Assembly: GCA_003519545.1 (NCBI GenBank)
Contig: DOWN01000319.1
Coordinates: 1 to 7,240 of the forward strand
Length of the DNA: 7,240 bases
Direction: 5' to 3'
Origin: Bacteroidota bacterium
GTDB lineage: Bacteria; Bacteroidota; Ignavibacteria; Tepidaquicellales; Tepidaquicellaceae
This document shows positions 6,561 through 7,240 of this stretch, one piece after another (position 1 is the stretch's first letter; each line of letters opens with the position of its first letter). A program made the translations under genes and the position numbers. The notes beneath the pieces were generated by a model, which worked only from the letters and a program-made list of their open reading frames with translations, made no database searches and was not told where the DNA came from.

Positions 6561-7240
6561 CTAAAGTGATTTCCATAGGCGATGAGCTATTAATCGGACA
6601 GATAATTAATTCAAACTCATCATTCATAGCAGAAAAATTATATTCAGCAGGAATTCCGGTGAAAAGAATTGTTACAATCGGTGATACGGAGAAAGAATTG
6701 CTCGATGAACTCACTGACAGTTTAAAAAATTTTAATGTTACAGTTATTACAGGTGGATTAGGTCCTACACATGATGACATTACAAAACCGGTCTTAATGA
6801 AATTTTTTAAAGACAAACCTGTATTAAATAAGAAAGTTCTCAATAAAGTTAAAAGTCTTTTCAAATCTCGTAATCAAGTTATGCCGGAGGTAAATACAGG
6901 TCAGGCGATGATACCTTCAAAATCAGAAGTTATATGGAATGATAACGGAACTGCTCCGGGAATATGGATAAATAACAATAATAAAATTTTTATAGCTTTG
7001 CCGGGTGTGCCTTATGAAATGAAACCTATGATTACGGAAATTGTTTTACCAAAATTAAGCAACCTTTTCAAGAATAAAAACGAATATACTTTTTTAAGTA
7101 AGACAATTTTAACGACAGGAATTTCAGAGTCTGATCTTTATGAAAAACTTGGTGATATAAATGAAATTATTGGTAAACATAAACTGGCTTTTTTGCCGTC
7201 TGCTGAATTAGTTAAACTTAGAATTGATGTTACAGCAAAA
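6548..7240 (+). CDS. cinA: CinA-family protein, N-terminal part (runs off the right edge)
   Basis: The reading frame is open from the ATG at 6548 to the right edge (231 codons). It holds the molybdopterin-binding-like (MoCF) domain that starts CinA proteins: G-D-E-L-L-I-G-Q at 11-18, T-G-G-L-G-P-T-H-D-D at 68-77, N-G-T-A-P-G at 133-138 and L-P-G-V-P-Y-E-M at 151-158. In studied CinA proteins this domain is linked to ADP-ribose pyrophosphatase activity. The C-terminal domain is an NMN deamidase (PncC) used in pyridine-nucleotide salvage. Full-length CinA has about 410-420 residues, so roughly the C-terminal 180 or more are missing here, and I cannot tell whether the PncC domain is present. Despite the name, a role in competence is not implied. 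The start overlaps the pgsA stop by one base (TAATG), which suggests translational coupling. pgsA-cinA is a conserved pair in other phyla. Confidence 0.93.
   Translation, partial: MRINAKVISIGDELLIGQIINSNSSFIAEKLYSAGIPVKRIVTIGDTEKELLDELTDSLKNFNVTVITGGLGPTHDDITKPVLMKFFKDKPVLNKKVLNKVKSLFKSRNQVMPEVNTGQAMIPSKSEVIWNDNGTAPGIWINNNNKIFIALPGVPYEMKPMITEIVLPKLSNLFKNKNEYTFLSKTILTTGISESDLYEKLGDINEIIGKHKLAFLPSAELVKLRIDVTAK

Noticed and set aside
6502..6864. Minus-strand ORF of 120 codons across the pgsA/cinA junction
   Set aside because: It is antisense to the cinA MoCF domain, whose conserved motifs are clear on the plus strand.

Overview
This AT-rich window holds one outward-facing partial gene on the minus strand, a repeat-filled divergent intergenic region, and a tight run of five plus-strand genes. 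It reads like an ordinary chromosomal segment of a low-GC Gram-negative bacterium, probably of the Bacteroidota/Ignavibacteriota assemblage. The clues are signal peptides ending in A-Q or A-D, AT-rich leaders almost without Shine-Dalgarno sequences, and a BcsB-type periplasmic protein, which implies an outer membrane. This placement is inferred from style; no marker gene proves it.

Left part (1-1853, minus strand): the first 617 residues of a BcsB-like protein, the periplasmic subunit of bacterial cellulose synthase or of a related exopolysaccharide synthase. It has a signal peptide and an alternation of carbohydrate-binding and flavodoxin-like domains. Its C-terminus and membrane anchor lie beyond the left edge. 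No bcsA gene lies on its 5' side.

Middle (1854-2175): a divergent intergenic region of about 320 bases. It carries at least four short inverted repeats packed between about 1921 and 2102. They look like remnants or copies of dispersed intergenic repeats. Weak TATAAT-type promoter candidates face both ways.

Right part (2176-7240, plus strand): acs (acetyl-CoA synthetase), an unrecognised small exported protein, a thiolase with the motifs of the PcaF/PaaJ subgroup, pgsA (phosphatidylglycerophosphate synthase, probably starting at TTG) and the first 231 codons of cinA. The gaps are 7, 18, 22 and -1 bases and no terminator is visible, so the five genes are probably one transcription unit. Acs makes acetyl-CoA from acetate. 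The thiolase either condenses acetyl-CoA or releases it from 3-oxoacyl-CoAs. The pgsA-cinA pair is an old neighbourhood known from other phyla (pgsA-cinA-recA in Bacillus), here placed behind a small acetyl-CoA metabolism cluster.

I found no convincing novel defence, mobile or RNA system. The points most worth a second look are the unrecognised exported protein in the acs-thiolase gap, the BcsB homologue leading its own operon, the mosaic of inverted repeats, and a 10-base tandem duplication that creates the cinA start.
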